Origin: Arthrobacter zhangbolii
GTDB lineage: Bacteria; Actinomycetota; Actinomycetes; Actinomycetales; Micrococcaceae
Direction of reading: 5' to 3'
DNA: 64,000 bases
NCBI RefSeq assembly: GCF_022869865.1
Contig: NZ_CP094984.1
Location: forward strand, 310,001 to 374,000
Shown: positions 24,564 to 34,910 of the stretch, piece by piece
How positions within the stretch are numbered: the stretch's first letter is position 1
Layout of the letters: each line of letters begins with the position of its first letter
The notes under the pieces: generated by a model
What the model was told of the DNA's origin: nothing
Seen by the model: only the letters and a program-made list of their open reading frames with translations
The model's database searches: none
Made by a program: the position numbers and the translations under genes

Positions 24564-25595
24564 CTACTTGCCCGCCACCAGCTCCGGGTGGTGCAGCTTG
24601 GCCACCTGCGGGTGGGCACGCAGCCAGCCCTTAAGCACGTTGGCGCCGTAGGAGGCCAGCATGGGGTTGTCCGGATCATCAGAGATCCCGCGGGACTGAC
24701 CGGCCAGCGCCGGCGGCAGCTGCACCGGGTCAATGACGGCGTCCAGCCGCGGGGACCAGAAGAACGGAATGGCGTACCGGTCCACGCCCGGTGCCGGTGC
24801 CAGCACCCGGTGGATGGTGGCCGAGAGGTAGCCCTGGGTGGCTACCTCCAGCATCTCGCCCAGGTTCACCACCAGGGCGCCGGGGATGGGTTCCACCGGG
24901 ATCCAGGTGTCGGACTCGTGCGGCTTCACTTCCAGCCCGCCCACCGAATCCTGCAGCAGCAGCGTGACGAAACCGTAGTCGGCGTGCGAGCCAACTCCCT
25001 GCGTGCCCGCTTCCTTCACCACGCCGCCCACGTAGTGGATGAGCTTGGCCATCCAGGCCGGGGTGCCCTCAAACGGTTCGGTGAAGTGGTCCTCCGGCAG
25101 CTCCAGGGACACGGCGATGGCGGCGAGCAGCTCCGCACCCACCTCGGACATCCGCTCGGCCCAGGCCATGGACGTGCTGCGCAGCTCGGGCAGTACCTCG
25201 TCCGGGAACAGGTTCGGGCCCTGTACCAGCCAGTACGGCTGATCGGCCGGGTAGTCCGCGGCGGGCTCGCGTTCCGGTCCGAAGTCCACCTGTTCACGCG
25301 AATCCGGGCGGCCGCGGGTGATTTCGGTGCCGAGCCGGGTGTAGCCGCGGAAGTGCGGGGACTTGCGGTTGTCCAGGGCAAGCCGGTCCTCCAGGGGGAG
25401 GTCGAAGAACCGCTTGGTCACACTGAACAGGTCCTCCACCATCGCTTCGCCGGCACCGTAGCCAACGAGCTGGAAGAAGCCGATCCGGTGCGTCGCATCG
25501 CGCAGCTGGTCAATGAATTCGGGGTTGAAGGAGCCGTCGGCATTGCGGGCCGTGCTCAGGTCAAGAACAGGAATTGACTCGGGAATCGCACTCAT
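24564..25595 (-). CDS. Isopenicillin-N-synthase-like 2OG/Fe(II) oxygenase
   Basis: This 343-residue non-haem iron oxygenase is of the IPNS/2-oxoglutarate superfamily. It has the N-terminal DIOX_N-like segment (IPVLDLSTARN, IGFFQLVGYG) and the jelly-roll iron site VGSHADYGFVTLLLQD (HxD) with the distal His in ATIHRVLAP. The downstream RYAIPFF supplies the usual arginine. Bacterial members oxidise unknown small molecules, and nothing nearby fixes the substrate. The ATG start is clear and length matches the family. The divergent glutathione peroxidase gene starts 150 bp away. Confidence 0.85.
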   Translation of the reverse strand: MSAIPESIPVLDLSTARNADGSFNPEFIDQLRDATHRIGFFQLVGYGAGEAMVEDLFSVTKRFFDLPLEDRLALDNRKSPHFRGYTRLGTEITRGRPDSREQVDFGPEREPAADYPADQPYWLVQGPNLFPDEVLPELRSTSMAWAERMSEVGAELLAAIAVSLELPEDHFTEPFEGTPAWMAKLIHYVGGVVKEAGTQGVGSHADYGFVTLLLQDSVGGLEVKPHESDTWIPVEPIPGALVVNLGEMLEVATQGYLSATIHRVLAPAPGVDRYAIPFFWSPRLDAVIDPVQLPPALAGQSRGISDDPDNPMLASYGANVLKGWLRAHPQVAKLHHPELVAGK

Positions 25596-25745
25596 TCCGG
25601 CAACGTATCACCGGGCCGAGTCAACTCTGAACCGAATGTTACGAAGTGCTATCCGCCACTCTCCCAACCCGCTGCGGATAACCGGAATTGGGTGTCCGGT
25701 CCGCTGATGCGATGAAATGGGAGCACGTCAACGGAAAGGCACACC

Positions 25746-26258
25746 GTGCAGAACAGCACCGAGAACAGCACCCTCTACGGGATTCCCCTGACCCTTCTGG
25801 ACGGCACCGAAACCACGTTCGGGGACCTGTTCAGCGGCAAGGCCGTGCTGGTGGTCAACGTGGCGTCGCGCTGCGGATACACGCAGCAGTACGAAGGGCT
25901 GCAGGCCCTCTACGAGACCTACCAGCACCGGAACTTCGCCGTCCTTGGTGTGCCCAGCAACCAGTTCGCCGGGCAGGAACCGGGCACGGCAGAGGACATC
26001 GCCGAGTTCTGCTCGCGCAACTACGGCGTGAGCTTCCCGCTCGCGGCCAAGACCGACGTCAACGGACCCGCCCGGCACCCGCTCTACGCCGAGCTGACGA
26101 AGTTCCGCGACGGGGACCTGGGTGAGGAGATCGGCTGGAACTTCGAGAAGTTCCTGGTTACCGATTCCGGTGAGGTGGTGGGCCGCTTCGCCTCCGCCGT
26201 CGCTCCCGGCGCCCCGGAAATCCAGGAGTCCGTGGAGGCCGTACTGCGCCTCGAGTAG
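25746..26258 (+). CDS. Glutathione peroxidase family (thiol peroxidase)
   Basis: This 170-residue peroxidase has a cysteine, not selenocysteine, in the active site (VNVASRCGYTQQYEGLQ, Cys43). The supporting Gln/Trp/Asn residues lie in GVPSNQFAGQEPG and IGWNFEKFLV. Cysteine-type bacterial enzymes normally take electrons from thioredoxin and detoxify lipid and hydrogen peroxides. Start is GTG with GGAAAGG upstream. It is monocistronic and ends 6 bp before a convergent HAD gene. Confidence 0.92.
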   Translation: MQNSTENSTLYGIPLTLLDGTETTFGDLFSGKAVLVVNVASRCGYTQQYEGLQALYETYQHRNFAVLGVPSNQFAGQEPGTAEDIAEFCSRNYGVSFPLAAKTDVNGPARHPLYAELTKFRDGDLGEEIGWNFEKFLVTDSGEVVGRFASAVAPGAPEIQESVEAVLRLE

Positions 26259-26264
26259 GCAGGC

Positions 26265-27167
26265 TCAGAGAACGACGGCGTCGTCCGCAGCCTCGCCCGC
26301 GGCCATCGCCACCCAGCGCTCAAAGTAAAGCGCGCCGGCGTCGTCGTGGATCAGGGACCCGGCCGTGAGGACCGGATAGTCCGTCTCCGGCACGCCGTCC
26401 GCGGGCCGAACGTCCACGTGTGCCACCTCAAAGCCCAGCCGGGACAGCTCATCCGCCATGGCGTAGTCGGTGCGGGAATCGCCCACGGTGCGCCAGGTGC
26501 GCGGCACCTCTGTGCCCTCCGCTTCAAGCATCGCCAGGGCCCGGCGCGCACCCAGGTCCTTGCCCACCCCCACGGCTTCAATGTCGGTGGAGATGATGGT
26601 CGGGTCAATCCGGAAGGACACGTTCCCGGCGGCATCGGGAATGGTGCGGTCCAGCCGCTGCCCGCCCAGGCCCGCCAGCCCCAGCTGCTCCAGCGCGTCG
26701 GCGTCGAACAGGCCCTGCTCGGAGAGGTAGTCGGCATTGTCCACGTGTACGTGCTGTTCCACGGACAGCATGGCCAGCTTGGTCTCGTCGAAGAACATGG
26801 TCCGCGAGTACTTGTCATCCACCAGATTGCGGATTGTTTCGGCGTAATCGCCGGGGACCTTCAGCTCCGGATCCACCTGCGGCTGGTCCGGGCCGGTTCC
26901 GTCGAAGGAGAACCAGACCGCGCCCTTCTCGCAGACGGCATGGACCCGGACGCCCTCCGGCAGCCCGGCAGCGATCATGGGCTGCATGACCTGCTGCCGG
27001 ATGAAGTCATCGGAGCGTCCGGTGTTGAAGATAACGGGCCAGCCGGCCACGGCCAGCGAGACCAGGTCGCGGATGATGGCCGGGCGGACGGTCCTGGAGA
27101 CAGGGCTGGCAACGGGGCCGTCGACGTCGAGCAGGAGACCAAGGCGGGAAGCGGAGAAGTTCACCAC
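26265..27167 (-). CDS. HAD-superfamily hydrolase
   Basis: This 300-residue HAD phosphatase opens with the DxD motif in LGLLLDVDGPVASPVS. It ends its core with GDSRTDYAMADELSRLGFEV, motif IV of the fold carrying the acidic metal ligands. Motif II is in VIFNTGRSDD. It has a cap domain in the middle (about residues 80-200). Proteins of this type hydrolyse phosphomonoesters, but the substrate is unknown. The GTG at 27167 (or 27164) precedes the conserved N terminus; an ATG at 27245 would add 26 unusual residues. Confidence 0.75.
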   Translation of the reverse strand: MVNFSASRLGLLLDVDGPVASPVSRTVRPAIIRDLVSLAVAGWPVIFNTGRSDDFIRQQVMQPMIAAGLPEGVRVHAVCEKGAVWFSFDGTGPDQPQVDPELKVPGDYAETIRNLVDDKYSRTMFFDETKLAMLSVEQHVHVDNADYLSEQGLFDADALEQLGLAGLGGQRLDRTIPDAAGNVSFRIDPTIISTDIEAVGVGKDLGARRALAMLEAEGTEVPRTWRTVGDSRTDYAMADELSRLGFEVAHVDVRPADGVPETDYPVLTAGSLIHDDAGALYFERWVAMAAGEAADDAVVL

Positions 27168-27309
27168 TCCAGTATCGCGTCTTTGGCGGAGTCCGGAGTG
27201 CGCGCCGGCACGGGAGCGGAAGGTAAAAGAGTGCCAATCTGGCATTCTGACGGGCCCGCGCCCGAGCGTCGCTGTTTCTTTGGGTGCCGTTGTTCTTTAC
27301 TCTGTACTA

Positions 27310-27609
27310 GTGATCTTCAAAGCTGTTGGCGACGTACGCCCCTACCCTGACCATGGATACGTAACACCGAAGGACTGGGCGGCTGTACCTCCCCGGCAGG
27401 TTCGGCTGGATGAGTTGGTAACTACGAAGGCCACGCTGGACCTTGGTGCACTGCTGGCCGAGGATTCCACCTTTTTCGGAGACCTGTTCCCGCACGTCGT
27501 CCAATGGAAGGGCACCATGTATCTCGAAGACGGACTGCACCGGGCCGTACGGACGGCCCTCCACCAGCGGACTATCCTGCACGCACGCGTGCTGGTCCTC
27601 GATGACTAA
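27310..27609 (+). CDS. Rv3412-like conserved actinobacterial protein
   Basis: This 99-residue protein (PYPDHGYVTPKDWAAVPPRQ, TKATLDLGALLAEDSTFFGD, FPHVVQWKGTMYLEDGLHRA) matches, from memory, a small actinobacterial family that includes Mycobacterium Rv3412. The family is sometimes labelled VapB-like but has no proven role. The conserved acidic and His residues suggest a ligand-binding or enzymatic fold. The GTG start is inferred by homology; longer frames read through the HAD gene. The gene overlaps the next one by 8 bp, and the two form a conserved pair with a LytR_C protein. Confidence 0.7.
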   Translation: MIFKAVGDVRPYPDHGYVTPKDWAAVPPRQVRLDELVTTKATLDLGALLAEDSTFFGDLFPHVVQWKGTMYLEDGLHRAVRTALHQRTILHARVLVLDD

Positions 27610-28285
27610 CAAGCCTCCCGACGAAGCTCCCGACGGCACGCCCGTTGAGGATGATTCGAGGGAATGGCACGGTCACCGGATCATTACCGGCGGCGAACTG
27701 GACGAGGTGTTTGCGCCCTCCGACGAGCCGGAACTGATCCAGCGGTCAGCACGTCGGCGGCGGCTGCATACCGCGGTGCTGGGGTTCCTGGCTTTCCTGC
27801 TGCTGCTGGCGGTGGTGCTGGCGCAGGGACTGGTATCCGGCTGGGTGCGGCTGCCCGCTGCAGAGGCGCCCACTGCCCAGGCAGGCCCGGTGGACGAATG
27901 TCCGGCCGGGCCTTTTCCGTATCTGGACCCGGCCACGGTGAGCGTCAATATCTACAACTCGACGGCGGCGCCGGGCCTGGCCGGCAGCGTGGCCACGGAT
28001 CTGGGGGACCGGGGCTTCCAGATAGGCACCGTGGGCAACTCCAGCGTGAACCGGGCCGGGATGACGGCGCTGGTGCTGTCCGGGACCTCCGGCTTCGCCG
28101 CCGCCTACACAGTCCAGCAGCACATTCCCGGCACCCAGTACGTGCACGATGACCGGACGGACGCCTCCGTGGACGTGGTGATTGGCTCCGGGTATGAAAA
28201 CCTGCAGCCGGCCGAACAGGCAGTGGCCGCCGGTCCCGGGCCGCTCAGCTGCCCCGGCGCGGATACCTCACCTGCCGCGGGGTAA
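27602..28285 (+). CDS. LytR_C-domain membrane protein
   Basis: This 227-residue protein has a cytoplasmic N terminus (about 60 residues), one membrane helix (TAVLGFLAFLLLLAVVLAQG, about residues 56-75) and an outer C-terminal LytR_C domain. Domain motifs are VSVNIYNSTAAPGLAG, GDRGFQIGTVGNS and VVIGSGYENL. The domain is found at the end of LytR-CpsA-Psr wall-polymer ligases; here it stands without the catalytic part, as in several actinobacterial genes. It overlaps the Rv3412-like gene by 8 bp. A wall- or polymer-binding role is inference. Confidence 0.8.
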   Translation: MTNKPPDEAPDGTPVEDDSREWHGHRIITGGELDEVFAPSDEPELIQRSARRRRLHTAVLGFLAFLLLLAVVLAQGLVSGWVRLPAAEAPTAQAGPVDECPAGPFPYLDPATVSVNIYNSTAAPGLAGSVATDLGDRGFQIGTVGNSSVNRAGMTALVLSGTSGFAAAYTVQQHIPGTQYVHDDRTDASVDVVIGSGYENLQPAEQAVAAGPGPLSCPGADTSPAAG

Positions 28286-28346
28286 CCGGGGCCCACGGCG
28301 CGCTGCGGGCCCCCGGCTTCCTGCGGCCCGGTTTCCTGGGCCCCGG
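28286..28346. terminator. GC-rich hairpin between convergent genes
   Basis: The arms CCGGGGCCCA (28286-28295) and TGGGCCCCGG (28337-28346) pair perfectly, with further GGGCC/GGCCC pairings in the loop. It lies just after the LytR_C stop and before the end of the DsbA-family gene. There is no clear T-tract. Confidence 0.5.
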
Positions 28347-28360
28347 CACCTGCTGCGGTC

Positions 28361-29077
28361 CTAGCTGCAGCCGTCCGGGCCGCAGGTCGGACCGTCGGCG
28401 GAGCCGGAGGCGGGCGTGAGGTTAACCAGCGGGTGTGACTCCTGCCAGGCCTGTTCCAGCGCCGAGGAGAACAGGTCCGCGGGCTGGGCCCCGGAGATGC
28501 CGTACTTCTCATCCAGGACAAAGAACGGCACCCCGCTGATCCCCAGGGCGCGTGCCTGCGCGATGTCCGCGTTCACGGCGTCGGTGTATTCGTCGGAGGC
28601 AAGCATGGCCTGCACCCGCCCGGCGTCGAGTCCCAGACCGGCACCGATCTCCGCGAGGGTTTCCGCCGAACCGATGTCGCGGCCCTTCTCAAAGTGGGCC
28701 GAGAGCAGTGCTTCCTTGGCGGCGTCGGCCGCTGCGTTGCCGCCTTCGGCACGGGCAAGGTGGATCAGCCGGTGCGCGGAGAAGCTGTTCGCGACCACCA
28801 GGGAGTCATAGTCATAGGACAGGCCCTCGCCGGCGGCCTGGACGGTGACCTGTTCGAGCATGCCGGCAAGCTGTTCGGGATCAATGCCCTTGCGCTCGCT
28901 GAGGTACTGGACCTCGGTGCCGTCATAGTGCTCAGGAAGGGTGGGATCAAGCTGGAAACTGTGCCACTGCACTTCCACCTCGTCCCGGTGCGGGAAGGTG
29001 GCCAGTGCGGCTTCGAAGCGGCGCTTGCCGATGTAGCACCACGGGCAGGCAATGTCGGACCAGATATCAATCTTCAT
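28361..29077 (-). CDS. DsbA-family (FrnE-like) thiol oxidoreductase
   Basis: This 238-residue cytoplasmic protein of the 2-hydroxychromene-2-carboxylate isomerase / FrnE branch has the CPWC active site in IWSDIACPWCYIGKRRFE (Cys11 and Cys14). It also has the conserved LDPTLPEHYDGTEVQYLSER and the cis-proline in ISGVPFFVL. The C terminus ends TCGPDGCS, a second Cys pair that FrnE-like proteins often carry. FrnE proteins in Deinococcus act in redox and metal tolerance. The start at 29077 has AGAGGG upstream. No signal peptide is seen. Confidence 0.9.
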   Translation of the reverse strand: MKIDIWSDIACPWCYIGKRRFEAALATFPHRDEVEVQWHSFQLDPTLPEHYDGTEVQYLSERKGIDPEQLAGMLEQVTVQAAGEGLSYDYDSLVVANSFSAHRLIHLARAEGGNAAADAAKEALLSAHFEKGRDIGSAETLAEIGAGLGLDAGRVQAMLASDEYTDAVNADIAQARALGISGVPFFVLDEKYGISGAQPADLFSSALEQAWQESHPLVNLTPASGSADGPTCGPDGCS

Positions 29078-29197
29078 ACCCTCTGCAACGCGGAAAGGAC
29101 CGGGTGCCATTCCCGCACGGCCTGAGCCTGTGCGGAAACGGTTCCGGTCCTTTCCTGTGCGGATACTGAAGCGGTATCCGCACCCGCCCCCCAGGGG

Positions 29198-30829
<1,632 letters not shown>

Positions 30830-30867
30830 GGCGTTCTCCTTGGGGTGATTCAAAGCTGTGGGGTGAT

Positions 30868-30910
30868 CCGGCGGGGGCCGGCGGCCGGTGTGGCCGCCAG
30901 CCCCCGCCGG
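30868..30910 (-). terminator. Hairpin between aceA and aceB
   Basis: CCGGCGGGGGC (30868-30878) pairs with GCCCCCGCCGG (30900-30910), with inner arms GGCGGCC and GGCCGCC. On the minus strand it follows the aceA stop by about 15 bp. It may be a partial terminator that lowers aceB relative to aceA, or an mRNA-stabilising stem; T-tract is weak. Confidence 0.6.
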
Positions 30911-30924
30911 CTAAATAGCCGGGG

Positions 30925-32223
30925 TTAGTGGAACTGGCTGGACTCCGTGGAGCCGGCCAGGGCCAGGGTGCTGCCTTCGGGGTTCAGTGCGGTGGAGATG
31001 GCATCGAAGTAGCCGGTGCCGACCTCGCGCTGGTGCTTGGTGGCGGTGTAGCCGCGGGACTCGGAACCGAACTCCTTCTCCTGCAGTTCCACGTAGGCGC
31101 TCATGCCGCTGCGTGCGTAGCCGTGGGCCAGATCGAACATGGAGTAGTTCAGAGCATGGAAGCCGGCCAGGGTGATGAACTGGAACTTGAAGCCCATGGC
31201 ACCGAGTTCGCGCTGGAACTTGGCGATGGTGTCGTCATCCAGGTGCTTCTTCCAGTTGAAGGACGGCGAGCAGTTGTAGGCCAGCATCTGGTCCGGGAAC
31301 TCGGACCGGACGGCTTCGGCGAACTTGCGGGCCATTTCCAGGTCCGGGGTGCCGGTTTCCATCCAGATCAGGTCCGAATAGGGAGCGTAGGCCTTGGCCC
31401 GGGCGATGCAGGGCTCAATGCCGTTGCGGACCTTGTAGAAGCCTTCGGCGGTGCGCTCGCCGGTGATGAATTCCTGATCGCGCTCGTCGACGTCGGAAGT
31501 GATCAGCGTGGCGGCCTCGGCGTCGGTGCGGGCGATCACCACGGTGGGGGTACCGGCGACGTCGGCCGCGAGGCGGGCGGCGTTAAGGGTGCGGATGTGC
31601 TGGCCGGTGGGGATCAGGACCTTGCCCCCGAGGTGGCCGCACTTCTTCTCCGAAGCGAGCTGGTCTTCCCAGTGCACGCCCGAGGCGCCGGACTGGATCA
31701 TGGACTTCATGAGCTCGTAGGCGTTCAGCGGGCCGCCGAAGCCGGCCTCGGCATCGGCCACGATCGGCACCAGATAGTCATCCACGCTCTGGATGCCTTC
31801 GGCGAATTCGATCTGGTCGGCACGCAGCAGGGCATTGTTGATGCGGCGGACCACGGTGGGCACGGAGTTGGCCGGGTACAGGGACTGGTCCGGGTAGGTG
31901 TGGCCGGAGTTGTTCGCATCGGCTGCGACCTGCCACCCGGAGAGGTAGATGGCCTTCAGGCCGGCCTTGACCTGCTGCACTGCCTGGTTGCCGGTGAGGG
32001 CGCCCAGTGCGTTGGTGTAGCCTTCGTCGCCGGCGTTGCGGAGCTGATCCCAGAGCTTCTCGGCACCGCGGCGGGCCAGGGTGTGCTCTTCCTGGACGCG
32101 GCCGCGCAGCTTGACGACATCTTCGGCGGTGTAGTCGCGCTCAATGCCTTCCCAGCGGGGATCGGTGGCCCATTCCTGGGTGAGCTGTTCTGCCGTGGGG
32201 GCGGTGTTCTGGTCCTGGCTCAT
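30925..32223 (-). CDS. aceA: Isocitrate lyase
   Basis: This 432-residue enzyme splits isocitrate to succinate and glyoxylate, the entry step of the glyoxylate shunt. The catalytic hexapeptide KKCGHLGGK is present, as are [29 protein letters not shown] and the terminal region [20 protein letters not shown]. The start ATG is preceded by GAGGAGATTTA. Together with aceB downstream and the RamB-like gene divergent to it, it allows growth on acetate and fatty acids. Confidence 0.97.
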   Translation of the reverse strand: MSQDQNTAPTAEQLTQEWATDPRWEGIERDYTAEDVVKLRGRVQEEHTLARRGAEKLWDQLRNAGDEGYTNALGALTGNQAVQQVKAGLKAIYLSGWQVAADANNSGHTYPDQSLYPANSVPTVVRRINNALLRADQIEFAEGIQSVDDYLVPIVADAEAGFGGPLNAYELMKSMIQSGASGVHWEDQLASEKKCGHLGGKVLIPTGQHIRTLNAARLAADVAGTPTVVIARTDAEAATLITSDVDERDQEFITGERTAEGFYKVRNGIEPCIARAKAYAPYSDLIWMETGTPDLEMARKFAEAVRSEFPDQMLAYNCSPSFNWKKHLDDDTIAKFQRELGAMGFKFQFITLAGFHALNYSMFDLAHGYARSGMSAYVELQEKEFGSESRGYTATKHQREVGTGYFDAISTALNPEGSTLALAGSTESSQFH

Positions 32224-32337
32224 TACTAAATCTCCTCGAATTCATCTCACTCGTTCCGGTCCGCTTCAAACCGGAATTTCCTGCTGTGAACTAAGCCTGT
32301 GCCAACAACAACCCCTCTTCTAGGGTTTTTCTATGGA

Positions 32338-32353
32338 AAGAAATGCGTTTCTT
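32338..32353. promoter_or_regulatory. Palindrome in the aceA / RamB-like divergent region
   Basis: AAGAAATGCGTTTCTT has 6-bp arms (AAGAAA/TTTCTT) with a 4-base spacer, 115 bp upstream of aceA and just before the regulator start at 32371. It is a candidate autoregulatory site for the RamB-like protein. I could not match the known RamB half-site with confidence. Confidence 0.45.
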
Positions 32354-32370
32354 CGCGTATTGTGAAAAAC

Positions 32371-33888
32371 GTGACGAGTGCAACATGGAACCGGCCCAGT
32401 CCCGAGCCCCGCAAGCGCGGATCGGCCGCCGGAAAGCAGTCCGCAGGCGACTCCGACCGCACGCTGGATGTGATCAGCCTGGGCCGCCGGGTGCGGCATC
32501 TGCGCAAGGCCAAGGGGATGACCCTCGATGATCTGGGCGCCGCCGTCGGAACCGTCGCCTCCCAGCTGTCCCTGATCGAAAACGGGAAACGCGAACCCAA
32601 GCTCGGCATGATGCAGGCGCTGGCAGCCGCCCTGGACGTCAGCATCGATTCCCTGTTGGGCGCCGAGCCGCCCAGCCGGCGGGCGGCACTGGAAATTGAA
32701 CTGGAGCGGGCGCAGCGCGGCCCCCTCTATGCCTCGCTCGGCCTGCCCAAGGTGCGGATCGGCTCCCGGCTGCCGTTGGACGTGCTGGAATCCTTGGTCG
32801 GGCTGCAGGCCGAGCTGGAGCGCCGGCTCAACGAACAGGTGGCCACTCCCGAGGAGGCCCGCCGGGCCAACGGCGAGCTGCGGGCCATGATGCGCGAGCG
32901 GAACAACTACTTTCCCGAATACGAGGCCGAGGCGCAGAAGGTACTGGATTCGGTGGGGCACACCTCCGGCCCGCTGTCCCAGCACGTGATCGCGGACATC
33001 GCCGCGCACCTGGGGTTCAGCCTGCACCACGTGAATGACCTGCCGCACTCCACCCGCTCCGTGACGGACCTGAAGAACCGGCGCATCTACCTCACCCAGT
33101 CCCAGCGCTCGGACCACGATCCGCGCTCGGTGCTGCTGCAGGCACTGGGCCATTACGTGCTGCAGCACCAGACTCCCAGCAGCTATGGCGAATTCCTTAG
33201 CCAGCGGGTGGCCACCAACTACTTTGCCGCCGCGCTGCTGTTGCCGGAGAAAGCCACGGTGGAGTTCCTGCAGCGGGCCAAGGCCGCGAAAGAAATAGCC
33301 GTGGAGGACATCCGTGATGCTTTTGCCGTGTCCTATGAAACCGCGGCGCACCGCTTTACCAACCTCGCCACCGAGCATCTGGGCATCCCCACCCATTTCC
33401 AGAAGGTGCACGAGAGCGGGATTGTCTACAAGGCGTATGAGAACGACGGCGTGACCTTCCCTGCGGACCACACCGGCGCCATTGAGGGCCAGCCGATCTG
33501 CCGCTATTGGACCTCGCGGGAGGTCTTCTCCGTGCCGGACCAGTTCAGTGCGTTCAACCAGTACACCGACACCCCGGCCGGCACGTACTGGTGTACGGCC
33601 CGGGTGGAACGCGGCTCGGCGGGGAAGTTCTCCGTAAGCATCGGGCTGCCGTACCAGCATGTGAAGTGGTTCCGCGGCCGGGACACCACCGAACGGTCCA
33701 AGTCCCGTTGCCCGGATCCGGACTGCTGCCGCACGCCGCCGGGCGAGCTGTCCTCGGAATGGTCCGGCTTCGCCTGGCCCAGCGCCCGGGCGCACTCGCA
33801 CCTGCTGGCGGCACTGCCGCCCGGCGCCTTCCCGGGAGTGGACGAAACCGAGGTGTATTCCTTCCTGCAGTCCCATTCCGAGCAGTGA
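32371..33888 (+). CDS. ramB: RamB-like XRE regulator of acetate metabolism
   Basis: This 505-residue regulator has an N-terminal Xre helix-turn-helix (GRRVRHLRKAKGMTLDDLGA, then SQLSLIENGKREPKLGMM). A middle ImmA/IrrE-like region (LLQALGHYVLQHQ, SQRVATNYFAAALLLPE) follows, then the short-chain-fatty-acyl regulator domain with a cysteine-containing C-terminal part (SRCPDPDCCRTPPGELSS). In Corynebacterium, RamB represses aceA, aceB, ack and pta in acetate-free growth. Its position divergent to aceA supports the same job. GTG at 32371 is the assumed start; ribosome site is weak and earlier starts exist. Confidence 0.87.
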   Translation: MTSATWNRPSPEPRKRGSAAGKQSAGDSDRTLDVISLGRRVRHLRKAKGMTLDDLGAAVGTVASQLSLIENGKREPKLGMMQALAAALDVSIDSLLGAEPPSRRAALEIELERAQRGPLYASLGLPKVRIGSRLPLDVLESLVGLQAELERRLNEQVATPEEARRANGELRAMMRERNNYFPEYEAEAQKVLDSVGHTSGPLSQHVIADIAAHLGFSLHHVNDLPHSTRSVTDLKNRRIYLTQSQRSDHDPRSVLLQALGHYVLQHQTPSSYGEFLSQRVATNYFAAALLLPEKATVEFLQRAKAAKEIAVEDIRDAFAVSYETAAHRFTNLATEHLGIPTHFQKVHESGIVYKAYENDGVTFPADHTGAIEGQPICRYWTSREVFSVPDQFSAFNQYTDTPAGTYWCTARVERGSAGKFSVSIGLPYQHVKWFRGRDTTERSKSRCPDPDCCRTPPGELSSEWSGFAWPSARAHSHLLAALPPGAFPGVDETEVYSFLQSHSEQ

Positions 33889-33921
33889 CGCTGCTCCCGG
33901 CCACGGATTAGGGTAGGTGCC

Positions 33922-34806
33922 ATGCCCGAGATGCCCGAAGTGCAGGGACTCGTTGATTTCCTGCGGACCAAGCTGCTGCCCGCCGACGCGCCCCCGGCCG
34001 TGGTCTCCGATGTGGAGGTGCTCTCCTTCTCCGTGCTGAAAACGGCCGGGGTTCCGGTGGAGGAACTGCGAGGACAGCCGGTGCAGGGCGTGGAGCGGCA
34101 GGGGAAATTCATCATCCTCTCCGCCGGCGGCGTGCACCTGGTGATGCACCTGGCCAAGGCGGGGTGGCTCCGCTGGTCCGATGCCCTTAAACCGGGACGG
34201 CTGCGGCCCGGCAAGGGGGCCATGGCGCTGCGGGTGCGGTTCGCCGCCGACGCCGCCGGCAAGGAGCCCGGATTCGATCTCACCGAGGCCGGCACCCGGA
34301 AATCCCTGGCGGTCTACCTGGTGCGGAACCTGGAGGAAGTTCCCGGCATCGCGCGGCTGGGACCGGAAGCGCTGGACGTCGGCTTTGATGACTTTGCCGC
34401 ACTGCTCTCCGGCCACTCCGGGCAGGTCAAGGGGCTGCTGCGTGACCAGTCGGTGATTGCCGGGATCGGCAACGCGTACAGCGACGAGATCCTGCACGCG
34501 GCGCGCCTGTCACCGTTCGCCAATGCCGCGAAGCTGGACGCCGACGACGCCGGGCGGCTGTTCGTAGCCATGCGCACCACCCTGGAGGAAGCGATCGCCA
34601 CGGCCTCCGGACGGCCGGCGTCGGCGCTGAAGGATTCCAAGCGTAAGGCGCTGCGGGTCCATGCCCGGACCGGCGAACCCTGTCCGGTGTGCGGGGATAC
34701 GGTCCGCGAGGTGTCCTTCGCGGACTCCTCCCTGCAGTACTGTCCCACCTGCCAGACCGGCGGCAGGATCCTCGCGGACCGGCGGATGTCCAAGCTGCAG
34801 AAGTAG
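33922..34806 (+). CDS. Fpg/Nei-family DNA glycosylase
   Basis: This 294-residue base-excision repair glycosylase begins MPEMPEVQGLV with the catalytic Pro2/Glu3 pair. It keeps the conserved lysine in VERQGKFIILS, the helix-two-turn-helix DQSVIAGIGNAYSDEILHAA, and a C-terminal zinc finger (CPVCGDTVREVSF, then YCPTCQTGG with ILADRRMSKL). The substrate is oxidised purines or pyrimidines; Fpg versus Nei cannot be settled from sequence by eye. Start is firm because Pro2 must follow Met. A strong terminator follows. Confidence 0.88.
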   Translation: MPEMPEVQGLVDFLRTKLLPADAPPAVVSDVEVLSFSVLKTAGVPVEELRGQPVQGVERQGKFIILSAGGVHLVMHLAKAGWLRWSDALKPGRLRPGKGAMALRVRFAADAAGKEPGFDLTEAGTRKSLAVYLVRNLEEVPGIARLGPEALDVGFDDFAALLSGHSGQVKGLLRDQSVIAGIGNAYSDEILHAARLSPFANAAKLDADDAGRLFVAMRTTLEEAIATASGRPASALKDSKRKALRVHARTGEPCPVCGDTVREVSFADSSLQYCPTCQTGGRILADRRMSKLQK

Positions 34807-34838
34807 GCCCTCGCAGGCAACGGCCAAGCACAAAACAA

Positions 34839-34880
34839 AAAAGCGGCGGGTCCCGGATTTTTCCGGGACCCGCCGCTTTT
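34839..34880. terminator. Perfect bidirectional intrinsic terminator
   Basis: The arms AAAAGCGGCGGGTCCCGG and CCGGGACCCGCCGCTTTT pair without mismatch around an ATTTTT loop. It ends the glycosylase gene and the convergent subtilase gene. Confidence 0.9.
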
Positions 34881-34910
34881 GCCTAGCCGGAGGCTACCTG
34901 CTGCACTCGG

